The notes: a model not told the origin generated them from the sequence alone. A DNA stretch of 24,668 bases from UBA9464 sp003445095 (GCA_035437945.1 DAOMZG010000076.1:1-24668); one strand, 5' to 3'. Positions 15,348 through 23,555 are shown, numbered from the stretch's first letter. Translations and numbers: made by a program.

Positions 15348-17834
15348 TCAAATGTCGAGATTCCGTACGTTCAACGCATTGTCCTCAATGAATTGCCGGC
15401 GCGGCTCGACTTCATCACCCATCAGGCGCGTGAACATTTCTTCAGCCTCCACGGCATCCGTGAGATCGATGCGCAACAGTTTTCGCCGCTTAGGATCCAT
15501 CGTGGTGTCAAACAATTCCTTGGCGTCCATCTCGCCCAGTCCCTTGAACCGGTAGATTTGGATCCCTTTTTTCCCGACCGCTTTAACGCCTGAGAGAATT
15601 TCTGTTATCGAGAAAAGCGGCGTTACCGACGCTTTCTCCCCTTCGCCTTCAATGAGCTCGAACAGCGGCTGGTCTTGCGCGGAATAGTGTTCCACGGCGA
15701 AGCCCTTGTTCGCCAGTTTGCCCAGCAGGTCGCCAATGGCCTTCGACTCCAAGTGCAGATCGGCGTGGGCCGCGCGGCGTGTCTGGCCCTTGGCTTTCTC
15801 CAGTTTCTCTTTCGCTTCCGCGTCCCCGAACAGGTCAGGGTTTTTCGCCTTGAAACCGTCCAGATCCTCGGTGTTCAGAAAATAATGAATCGTCTCGTCG
15901 TTGCCTTCGCGGACCTTGACCAGATGCTGCGGCAGTTGGCCATCGTGACTCCGCTGATCCACATAGTCGGAAAAATCTCCACCTTGGCGCCGGATGTACG
16001 TCGCGTGTTTGTCGAGCGTTTCCAGCAACCCGAGAATTTCTTCCAGCTGCTTGGCCGGCACCTCTTTGCCATCCGACAAATTCTTCAAGCGCACCTCCTC
16101 AGTGCCGATCTGCAAGAGAATCCGGTTCAATTGGGCATCATCATCGACATACTCCGTGCGCTTTTTGCGCGTCACTGAATATAAGGGCGGCTGGGCAATA
16201 TAGACATAACCCTCGCGGATAAGCCGCGTCATCTGCCGGTAGAAGAAAGTCAGTAGTAATGTCCGAATGTGAGAGCCGTCCACATCAGCGTCGGTCATGA
16301 TGATGACTTTGTGATAGCGAAGTCGGTCGAGGTTGAAGGCGCCCTCACCCTCGCCCTCACCGATCCCGGTGCCAATGGCCGTGATCATGGTTCGGATTTC
16401 ATTGTTCTGCAGAACTTTGTCGAGCCGCGCCTTCTCGACATTGATGAGCTTGCCCCGAATCGGAAGGATCGCCTGAAACTTCCGATCCCGACCTTGCTTG
16501 GCCGAGCCACCGGCGGAATCACCCTCGACGATATAGAGTTCCGTATTGACGGGATCGCGATCCGAACAATCGGCGAGTTTCCCGGGCAAGCCGCCGCCAG
16601 ACAACGCGGTCTTGCGAACCGCTTCGCGAGCCTTACGGGCGGCTTCACGAGCGCGCGCCGCGTTGAGACCCTTCTCGACAATTTTTTTCGCGATGCCTGG
16701 GTTATCGTCGAAATAATTCATCAACCCCTCGTAACTCGCCGAACCCACCATTCCTTCAACTTCGGGCGAGAGAAGTTTAACTTTCGTTTGTGACTCAAAC
16801 TTGGGATCGCTGTGTTTGACCGAGACCACGGCCGCCAATCCTTCCCGCACGTCGTCGCCCGTGATCTGCGGGTCTTTCTCCTTCAGCAGATTGTTCTGCT
16901 TGGCATACTGGTTGATCGAGCGGGTAATCGCATTGCGGAACCCACTGAGATGAGTCCCGCCGTCGGGGTTATGGATGGTATTAGTGTAACAAAGAACTTG
17001 GTCAGTATAGCTATCGTTATACTGGAGGACGATTTCGCTGTGGATCTCGACCTCTTTATCGTCGTGTTCAACTTTCGTTTCCTTGCGGATTGAGATCGGC
17101 TTGGGATGGAGGACCGCTTTACTCTTGTTGAGCTGTTTGACGAACTCCTCCACGCCGTCCTTGTAGTAAAACCGTTCCGGCTTCGATTCCGGAACCCGCT
17201 CGTCCGAAAACACGATCTCTAGCCCGGAATTCAGGAAGGCCAGTTCGCGGAGGCGCTGGGAGATTCGGTCGGACTTGAATTCAGTGGTTTCGCGAAAAAT
17301 CTCCGGGTCCGGTTTGAACGTGATCAGCGTCCCTGTGCCCTTTGCTTTTCCAATGACTTCCAGCTTTTTGATCGTTTTTCCACGTTCGAACTCCATATGG
17401 TGAATTTTGCCCTCGCGGCTCACCTCGACCTCGAACCATTCGGAAACCGCGTTCACGCACTTGGCGCCAACGCCGTGCGTACCGCCCGAAAACTTATATC
17501 CGCCCTGCCCGTACTTGCCGCCCGAATGAAGCGTTGTCAGGACCATCTCCACTCCCGGAATGTTGTACTGAGGATGGATGTCCACTGGGATACCGCGGCC
17601 GTTGTCGCGAATCGAAATCGAACCATCCACGTGGATGGTCACTTCGATTAGATTGCAATGGCCGGCGAGATGTTCGTCTACGGAGTTGTCCAAGACCTCT
17701 GAAACGCAGTGATGCAACGCCCGTTCATCGGTGCCGCCGATGTACATACCGGGCTTTTTCCGGACCGCCTCTAGGCCTTCGAGTTTACCGAGTTTGGATG
17801 AGTCGTAGTTCGATCCGGATGTGCTGTCTTCCAT
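15348..17834 (-). CDS. gyrB: DNA gyrase subunit B
   Basis: The 828-residue product is a complete GyrB, the ATPase subunit of gyrase. The GHKL ATP site shows Glu46 and Asn50 in SEVLDNSVDEH, Asp77 in 'RDNGRGIP' and the GGTHGVG lid loop near 118-124; Arg140 equals the E. coli coumarin-contact Arg136. The TOPRIM metal residues are Glu437 in EGDSAGGSAKQGR and Asp515/517/519 in TDADVDG. A region of about 190 residues (566-756) interrupts the TOPRIM/tail part, as in proteobacterial GyrB, before 'YRFKGLGEMD'. The C terminus 'LNVRNLDI' is the normal family ending. It starts at ATG 17834 with no strong ribosome-binding site and is the first gene of the gyrB, antitoxin, toxin, gyrA series. Confidence 0.97.
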   Translation of the reverse strand: MEDSTSGSNYDSSKLGKLEGLEAVRKKPGMYIGGTDERALHHCVSEVLDNSVDEHLAGHCNLIEVTIHVDGSISIRDNGRGIPVDIHPQYNIPGVEMVLTTLHSGGKYGQGGYKFSGGTHGVGAKCVNAVSEWFEVEVSREGKIHHMEFERGKTIKKLEVIGKAKGTGTLITFKPDPEIFRETTEFKSDRISQRLRELAFLNSGLEIVFSDERVPESKPERFYYKDGVEEFVKQLNKSKAVLHPKPISIRKETKVEHDDKEVEIHSEIVLQYNDSYTDQVLCYTNTIHNPDGGTHLSGFRNAITRSINQYAKQNNLLKEKDPQITGDDVREGLAAVVSVKHSDPKFESQTKVKLLSPEVEGMVGSASYEGLMNYFDDNPGIAKKIVEKGLNAARAREAARKAREAVRKTALSGGGLPGKLADCSDRDPVNTELYIVEGDSAGGSAKQGRDRKFQAILPIRGKLINVEKARLDKVLQNNEIRTMITAIGTGIGEGEGEGAFNLDRLRYHKVIIMTDADVDGSHIRTLLLTFFYRQMTRLIREGYVYIAQPPLYSVTRKKRTEYVDDDAQLNRILLQIGTEEVRLKNLSDGKEVPAKQLEEILGLLETLDKHATYIRRQGGDFSDYVDQRSHDGQLPQHLVKVREGNDETIHYFLNTEDLDGFKAKNPDLFGDAEAKEKLEKAKGQTRRAAHADLHLESKAIGDLLGKLANKGFAVEHYSAQDQPLFELIEGEGEKASVTPLFSITEILSGVKAVGKKGIQIYRFKGLGEMDAKELFDTTMDPKRRKLLRIDLTDAVEAEEMFTRLMGDEVEPRRQFIEDNALNVRNLDI

Positions 17835-17879
17835 GATTAAAAATGGAGCTGCTAAGGGTAACTAAACTTGTGGTGGAGA

Positions 17880-17899
17880 GGGTATCGGGGAATACCCCG
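17880..17899. repeat. Two overlapping alternative stems upstream of gyrB
   Basis: GGGTAT (17880-17885) can pair with ATACCC (17892-17897), or CGGGG (17886-17890) with CCCCG (17895-17899); the two stems exclude each other. They lie 46-65 bases before the gyrB ATG, so they could be in its leader or promoter. A role in expression is only a suggestion. Confidence 0.4.
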
Positions 17900-17928
17900 G
17901 CTACAACAGCAAAGTCCTCAAAAGCGAA

Positions 17929-17958
17929 CGGCGGCTCCCCAATCTATGGGGGCCGCCG
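17929..17958 (-). terminator. Strong hairpin terminator after the sigma-factor cassette
   Basis: Arms CGGCGGC-T-CCCC (17929-17940) and GGGGGCCGCCG (17948-17958) form an 11-bp, almost all-GC stem with one bulged base and a seven-base loop. It sits 26 bases after the stop codon of the small secreted protein (17985). On the minus strand it is followed by a broken T-rich tail (TTCGCTTTT). It should end that transcript before gyrB. Confidence 0.75.
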
Positions 17959-17984
17959 ATTCTGAGGAACCAAATCGGTTGTGG

Positions 17985-18488
17985 TTACTTAGCGGCGGTG
18001 ACGATCACGAACCAGGCGTCGTCCCAAACGGCTTTATCGTCACCCGCAAGAATACAGTATTCGCCCTTCTTAAGTGCAGCCAGAGGGTGCTGAACCGGCT
18101 TCACGAGTTTCGGCTCCACGCCCTTTTTGAGCTCGAACAGCCGGATTTCGGCCAGACCGTTGCCGAGGTCCTTCAGATCAATGGCACATTTGTCGCTCAA
18201 CTTAACCTGGGTAGGCTTGGCGGTACCAATTCCGGTGACCACTTCATTGACCACCCAATAGTTTTTCCACTTGAACTGCCGAAGCTTCTCTCTGGCCTTT
18301 GGATCCAGCTCTGTAAGCTTGGCCCCTTCGGGTTTATCGTTATTGGTTCCCCAAACCAACAGAGCTTGGAAACCGGGTTCGCCTGCCCCGATGACAAGTG
18401 GAAGGAACACAGTCGCCATTAGCCACGCTAACCAGCGGTTATTGACCCGGAGACGTCTTCCCATAGGCACTTCAGAATTCATGGGCAT
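17985..18488 (-). CDS. Small secreted protein of unknown function in a sigma-factor cassette
   Basis: The 167-residue product has a basic start (GRRLRVNNR) and a hydrophobic stretch 'WLAWLMATVFLPLVIGAG' that reads as a signal peptide, leaving a mature domain of about 130 residues. The mature part contains 'FQALLVWGTNNDKPEG', 'FKWKNYWVV' and a C-terminal 'DDAWFVIV', suggesting a small beta-rich fold. I do not recognise a named family. ATG codons at 18488, 18482 and 18464 are all possible starts. It begins 20 bp after the anti-sigma gene and ends before a strong terminator, so it is the third gene of the sigma/anti-sigma operon. It could be a sensor, a ligand or a target of that system. Confidence 0.8.
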   Translation of the reverse strand: MPMNSEVPMGRRLRVNNRWLAWLMATVFLPLVIGAGEPGFQALLVWGTNNDKPEGAKLTELDPKAREKLRQFKWKNYWVVNEVVTGIGTAKPTQVKLSDKCAIDLKDLGNGLAEIRLFELKKGVEPKLVKPVQHPLAALKKGEYCILAGDDKAVWDDAWFVIVTAAK

Positions 18489-18508
18489 TCAATCCAGGAC
18501 CCCGGTCA

Positions 18509-18967
18509 TCAATTGATCCAATGGACTGTGACGCCATCGGCATCTGATCGGTAGATAACCGCGCTCTGGTCACCCGGGACCGGCCCAGCGGAGGCAATGA
18601 TGGTACCGTCTGACGGAACTCGGTCCCGCAGCGTGAAAACGAGGGTGACCGCAGCCAGTCCGGCCACGGGAGCAAGCCAACGGAACATGGAAGAAAACGG
18701 GGACAACTTCGGCGCTGGCATGGACTTTTCGGCACGCTCCGCTTGCGTGATCCGTCTCTGTATTTGTCCCCAGTAAAACTCTCGAGAGTCGGCGACGCGA
18801 TACTCTGGTTCGTTCTCTCGGACTGCCGAGTGAAGGTTGCGCAGCGCTTCGCGCAGTGCACCCGCCTCTGGGTCCTGGCGGCACAACGCCTCCAACTCGG
18901 CTTCGCGCTTAGCGTCCAATTCGCCATCCACGCTGGCTTGAATCTCTAAACAAGTCTCAGTCTTCAT
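18509..18967 (-). CDS. Membrane anti-sigma factor-like protein
   Basis: The 152-residue product has an N-terminal segment resembling anti-sigma domains ('CLEIQASVDGELDAKREAELEALC', residues 6-29), a charged helical linker, one membrane span at about 94-113 ('MFRWLAPVAGLAAVTLVFTL') and a 40-residue extracytoplasmic tail ending 'VTVHWIN'. The HxxxCxxC zinc motif of ZAS-type anti-sigma factors is absent; only two Cys (6 and 29) are present in this part. Its place directly after an ECF sigma gene (24-bp gap) is the main evidence for its role: holding the sigma factor inactive at the membrane. The start at ATG 18967 lacks a clear ribosome-binding site. Confidence 0.8.
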   Translation of the reverse strand: MKTETCLEIQASVDGELDAKREAELEALCRQDPEAGALREALRNLHSAVRENEPEYRVADSREFYWGQIQRRITQAERAEKSMPAPKLSPFSSMFRWLAPVAGLAAVTLVFTLRDRVPSDGTIIASAGPVPGDQSAVIYRSDADGVTVHWIN

Positions 18968-18991
18968 CGTAATAAAAGTGTTTTGGCTGGG

Positions 18992-19627
18992 CTACTGGGT
19001 GCGTTCCCGGCGGAGGCCGTGGAGTAAGCTGGCGAGGCGCCGGCGGGCATAAAACAGTCGTGACATCACCGTTCCAATCGAAATACCAATCCGGTCGGCG
19101 ATTTCCTTGTACTGCATGCCTTCAAACTCATGCAGGACCAAGACCGTCCGGTGTGCCTCAGAAAGTTTGCCCATAGCTTCGTCAATTCGTTTCCGTAGTT
19201 CCCCCTTTTCCAGACCTTCCGTGGGATTGGTGTGTTCAACCGGCATCTGTCGTTCGACCCCTCCGCCTTCGGCTTCCAGTTGCTCAATCGATTCGGCTCG
19301 GGTTTTCTTTTGGCGCCGAATCTGGTCCAGGCACAGGTTGATGACGATTCTGGTCATCCAAGTAGCAAACGACGAATCGCCCTGAAACTGATGCAATCGT
19401 TGCCATGCCTTGACCCAAGCCTCCTGCGAAAGATCGACCGCCTCTTCCTCGTTGCGCATCATCATGAGGGCACGCGCGTAAATCTTGTCGCGATGACGAA
19501 AAACCAGTTGTTCGAATGCCTCGGTGTCGCCTTTCTGTGCCCAATCCACCAACACATCGTCGGTGGACTCGGGATAATCTCGTTTCAACGACACCGGCAT
19601 GGACGCTGGGGAACCTCGGTTATTCAT
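18992..19627 (-). CDS. RNA polymerase ECF-type sigma factor
   Basis: The 211-residue product has the two-domain layout of group 4 sigma factors. Region 2 covers about 35-108 with 'DLSQEAWVKAWQRLHQF' and 'FATWMTRIVINLCLDQIRR', which binds the -10 element and core polymerase. Region 4 covers about 145-202 with the helix-turn-helix 'MQYKEIADRIGISIGTVMSRLFYARRRL', which binds the -35 element. It lacks region 3. A linker rich in Glu and Gly (115-140) is slightly long. It heads an operon with a membrane anti-sigma-like protein and a small secreted protein, so it probably responds to an envelope signal. ATG 19627 is assumed; ATG 19600 is an alternative. Its regulon is unknown. Confidence 0.93.
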   Translation of the reverse strand: MNNRGSPASMPVSLKRDYPESTDDVLVDWAQKGDTEAFEQLVFRHRDKIYARALMMMRNEEEAVDLSQEAWVKAWQRLHQFQGDSSFATWMTRIVINLCLDQIRRQKKTRAESIEQLEAEGGGVERQMPVEHTNPTEGLEKGELRKRIDEAMGKLSEAHRTVLVLHEFEGMQYKEIADRIGISIGTVMSRLFYARRRLASLLHGLRRERTQ

Positions 19628-19721
19628 CCCGCGTCGGTTTCATAGGACGCGGCGTCACTCAGCCTGAGGGAGTGGCGCAGTGAGGCAAGGCATTTGTCTC
19701 AACTGGCTTGAAATAAAGCGA

Positions 19722-20384
19722 TTACAGTTTTCCTTTGGAGCTGGGAACTCGTCCGGTGATTCGCGGATCGCGCTGGCAAGCGATATCCACCGCCTTGGCG
19801 AACGCTTTGAATAGACTCTCAACTACATGGTGGGGTTCTCCGCCGTAGAGGAGCTCCAAGTGGAGGTTGCAGCGGGCTTCGTTGACAAACCCCTGGAAAA
19901 ACTCGCGAGCCAACCCGAACCGGAAGGCGGAAGACATGTCTTGGTTCTGGTCCTCGACCGAAATACACCGCTGGGCCAGCTCGTCCAGGCCCCGCCAAAT
20001 CAAGTAGGGGCGGCCACTGAAATCAATCACACAACGAGCGAGGCACTCGTCCATCGGAACATAGGCCTCCCCGGTCCAGGGATTCCGGGGGTCGAACCCT
20101 GTGCCATACCGGCGCAGTCCCTTCTTGGTGCCCAGGGCCTTCAGAAACGCTTGTCCCAGGGCAATCCCGCAATCTTCTACGGTATGATGAGCGTCAATGT
20201 GGAGGTCGCCTCGGCATTCGAGTCGCAAGTCGCACACCGAATGCTTGGCGAAGGCCGTCAACATGTGGTCGAAGAATCCGATCCCGGTCTTGACGGTTGC
20301 CTCGCCGGTTCCATCCAGCACTAACCGGACCCGAATGTCGGTTTCGGAGGTTTGGCGATGGATAGAGGCTGTGCGCTTCCGCAT
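19722..20384 (-). CDS. hisB: Imidazoleglycerol-phosphate dehydratase
   Basis: The 220-residue product catalyses the dehydration of imidazole glycerol phosphate in histidine biosynthesis. Metal-binding motifs are intact: His40 in 'FDHML', His62 and His66-His67 with Glu70 in HIDAHHTVEDCG, His175 in 'LHLELL' and HH 185-186 with Glu189 in PHHVVESLFKAFAKA; the C terminus 'PSSKGKL' is typical. Two small insertions relative to the usual bacterial form are visible, around 96-107 (before PMDE) and around 133-150. It is the monofunctional type with no phosphatase domain. I start it at ATG 20384; an in-frame upstream start at 20420 adds 12 residues of no family character. No other his gene is in the window, so it is not in a his operon here. 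Confidence 0.95.
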   Translation of the reverse strand: MRKRTASIHRQTSETDIRVRLVLDGTGEATVKTGIGFFDHMLTAFAKHSVCDLRLECRGDLHIDAHHTVEDCGIALGQAFLKALGTKKGLRRYGTGFDPRNPWTGEAYVPMDECLARCVIDFSGRPYLIWRGLDELAQRCISVEDQNQDMSSAFRFGLAREFFQGFVNEARCNLHLELLYGGEPHHVVESLFKAFAKAVDIACQRDPRITGRVPSSKGKL

Positions 20385-20475
20385 TGGCGAATGCAACACG
20401 CCCGGGTGGCTGGCGACCAAGCCAAATGTTCAGTTGCGCCGAATCGGACCAGAATCCGCCGTTCCGCGGGAGCTT

Positions 20476-20492
20476 GTGAACCGCGGGTTCAC
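20476..20492. repeat. Perfect 7-bp stem hairpin in the hisB upstream gap
   Basis: GTGAACC-GCG-GGTTCAC is a perfect inverted repeat with a three-base loop. It lies in the 245-bp gap (20385-20629) between the end of the large secreted protein gene and hisB, both on the minus strand. It could end the upstream transcript or be an operator for hisB, but there is no minus-strand T tract. Nothing else was recognised in that gap. Confidence 0.45.
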
Positions 20493-20629
20493 GGCTTTTC
20501 GGGATCGCTCCATTCCCAAACGCGAAGACGACGTTCAGCCGATGGCCCAACTCAAAGCGGCAATGCCTGACCGAAACGAGGTCACCTCGGAGCCAACTCC
20601 ACCAGGCATTCCGACTCGGATTGATCAAT

Positions 20630-23380
20630 TTAGTCTACGCCTCGGACGTGAAAGAAGGCGAGGTCGGGGGCATTCGTCGGCAGGCGAAACACCACCAGAT
20701 TGTTTTCGGCGCGAACAGGGTCGAGATAGGGAACCCACTCTCCCAATCCCGCCGTCGATCGATCCAACTGGAACAGCCGACCTGGCTCGCCCCGGATAGC
20801 GATTTCCAGAACACCCTCTGAGTCCGAGGCGATCGCCACCACGTTGTCACAGACGCCCGATTGATTGTTCAGATAGTCGGTCCAGCCTTGCGGAAGAACT
20901 TGTGAGAGCACGCCGTTCCAGCGTCCAACTCCTTGGAATAAGTCTGGCAGATAGGCGAGTGCATTCTCCGGCAAGCCGGTCTGCATGAGACTGGCGGCCG
21001 GGTAAGTCTTGGCTGCAGTCGCGATCATAAAAATGTCGGAACTGCCGGAGGGTTGAAAGTAATCGTACGACGGCGGTGCGTAAATGTTCTGCTCGCATTC
21101 GCAAATGATCGTCCGCCAAGTCACGCAGTCATATCGGTAAAAATAGGAGCTCGGATCGGCAAACGGCACGTTCTCAAAATAGACGACCTGATATAAGGTT
21201 GGAATCAGCTCGGCGTAAAACAATTGATAAAATGCGGGCAGGACGTTTTCGAGCACGAGACCAGTAGTCCCGTCTTGCCAGGCAAATCCGTTCCCCGCCG
21301 CCGGCGGCCCCTGAGTCAGCACGGCCACCTCGGACATTTTGCCCCAGTCCGTTACGATATCTCGGAACATTTCCCCCAGTCCTGCCAAATTCGTGCTCAT
21401 ATTACCTCCCACGGCTGAGGCAAGCTGGGATATTTCGGCTTCTACCCGGTTGTCACTGTTTCCCTCGGCGGTGGTCTTCTTCTGCATGGCAAAGCTAAAG
21501 CAAGCACTGGCGACGCCGAGAGCCGCCTTGCTGATGGGCTCGGGATCTAAAGCCGCTCCCAATTGGGCGATGAACCGCAGTTCGGCATCCAAGCTGAAGC
21601 CCACCGTGGTCGCGGTCGGCGGCGATACCTGTGCGATGACGGTAGACACCGCGCTTTGCAGACTCGAATCTTGAGTGCTGGCCAGGTCTGCGATCAGCGT
21701 CGCCAGCGAGGTGTGCAGGTTCTGGATGAACCCCATATAGAAAAGCTCCAGACTAAGCTGATTGGTGACGGCATGGTAAACTTCCCGAGAGAAATACGGC
21801 TTCAGCGAATCATCATAGACCAAGCTTCCGATATTTTCGCGGTATCCGGTGAAGCTGCTGTCAATGTCGAGGTAAATGTCTCGAATGCTGTTGATGGCGA
21901 CGTTCTCGGCAATGTTGGTGCTGACCCATTGATAAGCAAGGCAGGCCTCATCGCCTGCGTCGCACGGAACTGAGCTGGCGTTGGGAGCGACCGGCCAGGG
22001 AACCGGAGGGCGGACGCTTATCTCATAGAGTCGGTAATCGACACCTCCCGTGGTGTCTGCCGCCACCGGATCGAACCAGCCTTTCGGATTTCCCTGGAGG
22101 ACGACGTTTAGATTTGTGGCGTTAGTGCCCGACGGCGTCCAAGACCGGATTTCTACCGATTTGGTCGTCTGATTGGTCAGGAGCCAAGGAATGCCCAAGA
22201 GAGAATAGTAGCCGCCAGACTGCAATTGAGTGAGGTCGGCAACGGCTCCCAAGTTCGACTGAAGCACGCTTGCTACGGCGCTGAGGGCCGACTGATAACT
22301 ACTACTTTGGGAGGCGCTGGTTGGAATCGGAGATCCAATCGAGGAAAGCACGACGACGACTTGCCCGGAAGCCATGGGTGCTTGATACCCTTGGAGTGCC
22401 GCGGCCAGCGCCTGCACCGCGTTGATGCTGTCTTCGAGGTCGGCGGCCGAAGTGGAGTAAGATTGGTTCGTTAGGATCGCGGCGGGATTCGTGGCGGCCT
22501 GATGCAGAATGTCGCGGCGCGCGACGACGAGTTGGAATCCGCCAGTCGCGCCATCGAGCAAGGCGGGAGCGGTCAGCGCGTTGGTGGCCGAGTTGTTGTG
22601 GATAAGCACCGTGTCATTTCCGGGTCCGGTGGAGATCTGAACGGTGGCAAACCGTGGATTCACCGGGAAAAAGTTCCCGTTTAAGTCGCGCGTCAAGACT
22701 ACTTCAATCTGGCCGGTCACCGCCGGATTCAGATAACTGCTCACTTCGAAGCTTCGGTTGGTAGAAAGTCCGGGATTGCCGATGAAGGCATAAGCCGGAG
22801 CGAACTGATTATTCGCCGGATTGTAGAGCGCATTAGAATTGGCTCCGAAACCGGCGAGCGTGACGGCGAGGGGATTATCGAAAGGATCCTCGCCTGCGGG
22901 ATTCATTTCATAGAAGATGATGAGGAGGTCCGGACGCGCTAGCATTTCATTGAGGGTGCTGAAAATCGCGAATGTTCCAGCATTGGGCGCGCTGGCGCTG
23001 AAGTTGGTTACCATGGCAAGGGTAGCCCGCTCCAGGACCAGGAGGTGAAACCCGGCGCTGTCGTCGGTGCCGCTGAATATCGGTGTCGCGACATACTGAT
23101 TCGTCCCCACGATCGCACTGAAATTGGTGGCCCGGCTTCCGTCACCGGTGACGACGCGGGTTCGCACCGGAACGATTCGCGGCGTCAAATAAGAGGTCGT
23201 CACCAGATTCTTGAATCGAGGCTCAGACTTCTCGGCGAGGGACACAAGCGGCGTGCGAGCCAGCAGCGCCGTGGGGGCTTGGAAAGGGGAACTGTCGGCC
23301 CACATCGGATCGGCAGCGATCACAAGGAAAAGAGGGACAAGAAGGGAAAGACGTATTGGGCAACGACGAAGCAAGTTCAT
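20630..23380 (-). CDS. Large secreted protein of unknown function with duplicated N-terminal modules
   Basis: The 916-residue product has a signal peptide (residues 1-29: RRCPIR, hydrophobic LSLLVPLFLVIA, cleavage near MWA). Two modules begin alike, 'GFHLLVLERATLAMVTN' at 110 and 'GFQLVVARRDILHQAATN' at 281. Each continues with a hydrophobic strand (LLIIFY, VVVVLSSIG) and ends in an aromatic-hydrophobic-Gly strand ('YAFIG' at 197-201, 'YYSLLG' at 391-396). This pattern recalls the ILEI/FAM3 fold, but that is my inference. Residues 534-690 are predicted by eye to be helical, with a hydrophobic helix near 604-632. Cysteines cluster at 752, 760 and 762. The C terminus 'GRLFQLDRSTAGLGEWVPY' resembles the tail module of other exported verrucomicrobial proteins. 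No catalytic motif was found. Confidence 0.75.
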   Translation of the reverse strand: MNLLRRCPIRLSLLVPLFLVIAADPMWADSSPFQAPTALLARTPLVSLAEKSEPRFKNLVTTSYLTPRIVPVRTRVVTGDGSRATNFSAIVGTNQYVATPIFSGTDDSAGFHLLVLERATLAMVTNFSASAPNAGTFAIFSTLNEMLARPDLLIIFYEMNPAGEDPFDNPLAVTLAGFGANSNALYNPANNQFAPAYAFIGNPGLSTNRSFEVSSYLNPAVTGQIEVVLTRDLNGNFFPVNPRFATVQISTGPGNDTVLIHNNSATNALTAPALLDGATGGFQLVVARRDILHQAATNPAAILTNQSYSTSAADLEDSINAVQALAAALQGYQAPMASGQVVVVLSSIGSPIPTSASQSSSYQSALSAVASVLQSNLGAVADLTQLQSGGYYSLLGIPWLLTNQTTKSVEIRSWTPSGTNATNLNVVLQGNPKGWFDPVAADTTGGVDYRLYEISVRPPVPWPVAPNASSVPCDAGDEACLAYQWVSTNIAENVAINSIRDIYLDIDSSFTGYRENIGSLVYDDSLKPYFSREVYHAVTNQLSLELFYMGFIQNLHTSLATLIADLASTQDSSLQSAVSTVIAQVSPPTATTVGFSLDAELRFIAQLGAALDPEPISKAALGVASACFSFAMQKKTTAEGNSDNRVEAEISQLASAVGGNMSTNLAGLGEMFRDIVTDWGKMSEVAVLTQGPPAAGNGFAWQDGTTGLVLENVLPAFYQLFYAELIPTLYQVVYFENVPFADPSSYFYRYDCVTWRTIICECEQNIYAPPSYDYFQPSGSSDIFMIATAAKTYPAASLMQTGLPENALAYLPDLFQGVGRWNGVLSQVLPQGWTDYLNNQSGVCDNVVAIASDSEGVLEIAIRGEPGRLFQLDRSTAGLGEWVPYLDPVRAENNLVVFRLPTNAPDLAFFHVRGVD

Positions 23381-23555
23381 AGTAAGGCGACTCGGGCGGT
23401 GCCGTTATGCGGAACCGAGCTCCAGTGCTACTCGTGGTAGTTGGCGACGTCTAGTCTCGTCTGCCGTTGCCCGCTCGAGAGGAACGAGCGAAGCCGTGCA
23501 CGGAGACACTTGGCGAATCGCGCCCGAGCGCCTCCGGGCTGATCCGGGGCCTCAG
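23381..23555. other. Intergenic gap with a short shared repeat core
   Basis: No gene is seen in these 175 bases. A core 'gaacgagcgaagccg' near 23482-23496 resembles 'gaaccgagcgtagccg' at 140-155 in the leader at the left end of the window, suggesting remnants of the same intergenic repeat class. The promoter of the large secreted protein should be here but was not placed. Confidence 0.4.

Noticed and set aside
16342..16365. Short Gly-Glu hexanucleotide repeat in gyrB
   Set aside because: In frame, only a few units, in a tolerated loop after the TOPRIM glutamate motif; nothing suggests regulation.
17868..18422. A 184-codon open frame on the + strand over the small secreted protein
   Set aside because: It runs through the terminator hairpin and is antisense to a gene with a signal peptide in a tight operon.
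18472..18927. A 151-codon minus-strand frame overlapping the anti-sigma gene
   Set aside because: The competing frame has a clear transmembrane segment and anti-sigma-like layout; this one is arginine- and proline-rich shadow.
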